Part shown: one piece after another, positions 61,443 to 64,000 of the stretch
Position numbering within the stretch: the stretch's first letter is position 1
Layout of the letters: each line of letters opens with the position of its first letter
NCBI GenBank assembly: GCA_037576195.1
Contig: CM075103.1
Span: forward strand, 12,276,001 to 12,340,000
Length of the DNA: 64,000 nucleotides
Source: Phytoseiulus persimilis
Lineage: Eukaryota > Arthropoda > Arachnida > Mesostigmata > Phytoseiidae
Direction: 5' to 3'
Translations under genes and position numbers: made by a program
Notes under the pieces: model-generated
What the model saw: only the letters and a program-made list of their open reading frames with translations
Databases searched by the model: none
What the model was told of the DNA's origin: nothing

Positions 61443-61820
61443 TCAGTTGTGTCGTTGCTGTTCGCTCGGGAAGTCGATCCGGTCGGGTCTCAGAGGATCA
61501 TTGTTCGACTCGCCCCCACCGCGCTCGATGCGCTCTTCGCTTTTGATGCCGCCGGTGTTCTGCTTGCCATTGTTGCTACCGTTGTGTCTTTGCTGCGGTT
61601 CCTGTTGTGGTCGCCGTCGTCGTTGTTGACAGCGTTCTTGTTGATGTAGTTCTTTGACGGTGGCATTGGCAGCAGCCGAGCCGCAGCAAGCGGCAGTCAA
61701 TACTCGGCCACTTAGGCATCTGGGGCTTCCTTCTCACGTAGTTGTCGAGTGGAGTGTCATAATGGAAATCGTTATCCATCTTCACCGCAGCCAAGGGGGG
61801 AAAACATTTTCTCACACCCT
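61443..61820 (-). CDS. CAA/CAG-rich block, possible Gln-rich exon
   Basis: On the - strand the sequence is rich in CAA, CAG and ACA triplets. One frame gives a Gln/Arg/Asn-rich peptide ending ERIERGGGESNNDPLRPDRI and a few more residues. An overlapping frame to its 5' side starts MDNDFHYDTPLDNYVRRKPQ and meets a donor-like gtgaga. Triplet-rich Gln segments are common in metazoan regulatory proteins, but equally in untranslated or non-coding repeats. The two frames cannot be joined with certainty. Confidence 0.22.
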
Positions 61821-61829
61821 CCCTCGCTC

Positions 61830-63230
61830 TTTTCGCTCCCTTCCCTCCCCCAGGTCGCTCCTGTTTTCTTCCCTCCTACTCTCCTTGGAACATCTTGAAA
61901 ACCCATCTGAGCGGATCCCGGGAGAACACATCGGCAGTTTGCCGATGAACCCGACTGAAATGCATTGTTCCCTTCGATTGCTCGATGTGTCGTTGATTTC
62001 TACTCCGCTAGCTTCCTCCACGAATCGGACTCTCCCGAAACTTCAGAGCTGCGACCGAACTCTGGTTATTTCGACGTCGCAGCCTCTTCCAGCAACCACA
62101 TGAGTTGAGTACGTTCTAGGAGTCGGTATGGTTCGACCGAATAGCTCTCTGCGCGTTAAAAAACTACGAGGCTCTGGACAGGGACACTTCGAACCGCTTC
62201 GATTTTGCTCTGAGTGAGTTGAGACGGAAACATTTCTCGAGGCACCACTAGGCTTCGCAGGGGGTATTTGACCGCGGTTGATAACCGCCATGACTGCAAA
62301 TAATTTGAGGTTATTACCTGCAATCACCGCAAGCGAATTGCGCCTAAAACCGCATTCAACCACAATCTTCAACCGATTTAAAAATTGAGGGTGTATCCTG
62401 TGTTACGAGCATATGATTTTCCGGGAGAGCATTTCATCTGATCAACCTACTCAGAAGGAGTGAAATCTGGAATTTAGCGCTGAGAACTGAACAGAGAGGA
62501 ACTGACAGACGTGAAGGTTGCTCTCAGCATCCAGCTCGGCACAGCGGATGTGTGGAGAAAATGTTCCGCGGAAATGTGATTTAATGATATTTAAGCTGAA
62601 CCGTCGGAAATCATGAGACGATCGACTACGCACGGCATATTTGGTGTGCTCGCAAAAGCAATGACGTTTTGCGTGACGGCTCACGTTGAACCAAGTTCGT
62701 GCACGGTCCCGAAATGAGGACTCGACTAGCGATCATTCCTGGAGATCGTACACATCACTTGCAGCCCTTCATGTTTCCTTTAACGAGGCGTCCTAGTGCT
62801 CCATGAGAGAGCACTCTACGCGGTGGACTCAATCTTCCAGGCGGAAGGTGTGCATCCGGTGAGATCAAGAAACCAAGCACAGTAAGAGAAGCTTTTATGT
62901 GCGTCGCATTCGCATCTAAAGGCATTTATTGAGGAATCCCGATGGAGTCCTTCAATAAAACGGGGAATTCTAACGCACTGGCACAGCAACGATGATCTCA
63001 GAGCCGAATGCTGCGACTTGAAGTCAGAGAGAGTTGGGAGCTGCTCGAGGGTAGCATGGACAGGTTTGAGAGTGGTTCCCAATAAAGAATAAGAGAATCA
63101 GGACGTTGAGAAATCTGAGAGCATCGCGGTAGGTTGGACAGAGAGAAGACTACATCGCACGGCAGCTGCTCGCCAAAATCGACTGTAAAACTAGAATTCG
63201 ATGATGATCGAGCGTGCCCTTTGAATCTTC
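61830..63230. other. No recognisable gene
   Basis: Short frames only. A loose inverted similarity occurs around 62270-62360 (gcggttgat and atcaccgc words) but is too weak to call. Confidence 0.4.
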
Positions 63231-63289
63231 CCAGCGATGAGATCTTTTCTTTGTCGCCACGGGGATACCATAAGCACGGATGATTCCTG

Positions 63290-63545
63290 CGCTTCGAGGA
63301 GCATCGCAACCGTGACCTCCTCTTTCAAACGAGCCATTCTGAACCTCTGTGATATCAAGACTACGCCCTACAATGCCAGCAGGATCTTCAAATGCCTCCT
63401 TGATGATCTCCAGGATTCGAGAACCGAGCCAGCTCTCCTTCTCCGAGGGACTTTGGTGAAAGAATTCTCTAAAATAGGACAATCTTGTCCTCTGCTGTGG
63501 GGATACTGGAGGGGCCTAGCCATGACTTCAACTCAAAACATCTCA
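63290..63545 (+). mobile_element. Possible decayed Jockey-like reverse-transcriptase fragment
   Basis: The + frame contains an order of features reminiscent of the middle of Jockey-type reverse transcriptases: a helix before RIFKCLLDDLQDSRTEP, a strand-like ALLLRGTLVKEFSKIG, then SCPLLWGYW where the family has a conserved GCPQGS..GP.LW box. Four to six expected residues are missing and no catalytic YADD follows, so this would be a dead remnant. The resemblance is weak and the antisense frame is also open. Confidence 0.28.
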
Positions 63546-63549
63546 TGGT

Positions 63550-64000
63550 ATTCCAATTACGAGCCTCCCTGATCTTTCGCTACTGCAGGAGTCACGATCG
63601 ACAGAATACTGAACTTGAGAATTCAGACTTCATGAAGCCGGAGGCGGTCATGGCCGTCTTCCCGATCGATGCCTGAAAGCTTCATCGGGAATCTCGCCGA
63701 CCTCCGTACAGACCGAAAGAGACTTCAGTCCGGCTCGACTCTTGTTGGGGGAGAACCGTGTGAGGATGGAACCGAGCACCCTCGATGTTATTTTCTTCTT
63801 GCGAAAAGCATTCCAGAACGGACTCTTGTGAGGCGAGAAATTGTGCTACGGAGAACTAATCTCTCCACCATGTGCCGCAGTCGTTGTGGACATATATTAT
63901 CTAGTAACTCTTACAAGCTGGTGCTCTCTTAACGTGAATCATGAAAATCCCTGAGGGCTTCATCGATGCCGAAGATATGGGGTGGGTCCTGTAGAAGCTG
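63550..64000. other. No recognisable gene
   Basis: A + frame (63669-63932) continues near the possible reverse-transcriptase remnant but has no recognised motif. The window ends here. Confidence 0.35.

Noticed and set aside
61329..61649. Hydrophobic + strand protein
   Set aside because: Its hydrophobic character is the complement of a CAA/CAG-rich - strand tract, so it is a shadow of that repeat.
1..64000. CRISPR array, operons, rRNA genes, telomeric repeat
   Set aside because: No regularly spaced direct repeats, ribosomal RNA sequence or telomere-type arrays were seen, and the spliced gene argues for a eukaryotic nuclear source.

Overview
The window looks like nuclear DNA of an invertebrate animal, most likely an arthropod; a mite or other chelicerate would fit. 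One protein-coding gene can be recognised with confidence. It is split by five short GT-AG introns, has metazoan-type splice sites and encodes a CRAL-TRIO (alpha-tocopherol-transfer-protein-like) lipid carrier. Base composition is near 50% GC and stop codons are sparse in all six frames, so many 60-350 codon open frames occur by chance. Nothing bacterial (operons, ribosome-binding sites, rRNA, tRNA, CRISPR) was seen.

Layout. 1-3.1 kb: no recognisable gene. 3.1-3.4 kb: an exon-like block behind a strong splice acceptor. 3.56-6.12 kb: the six-exon CRAL-TRIO gene, + strand, with AATAAA signals at 6304 and 6401. 6.4-13 kb: mostly featureless, with one copy of a dispersed repeat (7.2 kb), G homopolymers and a perfect hairpin pair (9.74-9.80 kb). 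13.2-34.6 kb: four imperfect palindromes (13.2, 20.1, 24.8 and 34.2 kb), a degenerate hexamer array (21 kb), a decayed LINE reverse-transcriptase fragment (32.6-33.4 kb, - strand) and a few unrecognised exon-like frames. 34.6-47 kb: a CT microsatellite and several unrecognised open frames. 47.8-56.2 kb: a 228-bp foldback element, an unrecognised 122-codon frame, and a large inverted-repeat complex carrying a nested 650-bp MITE with 63-bp terminal repeats and TA target duplications. 58.9 kb: second copy of the 7.2-kb repeat. 61.4-61.7 kb: a CAA/CAG-rich block. 63.3-63.6 kb: a weak reverse-transcriptase-like fragment.

The most unusual property is the density of long, diverged inverted repeats: six in 64 kb, with arms of about 50 to over 400 bp, and the MITE sits inside one of them. 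They could be foldback elements, very old inverted duplications or sources of hairpin RNA; sequence alone does not decide. A second property is that the longest homopolymers are all G (or C), up to 19 bases, with no A/T run longer than 11. Apart from the CRAL-TRIO gene, the coding candidates listed are low-confidence: plausible frame, splice sites or composition, but no family recognised.
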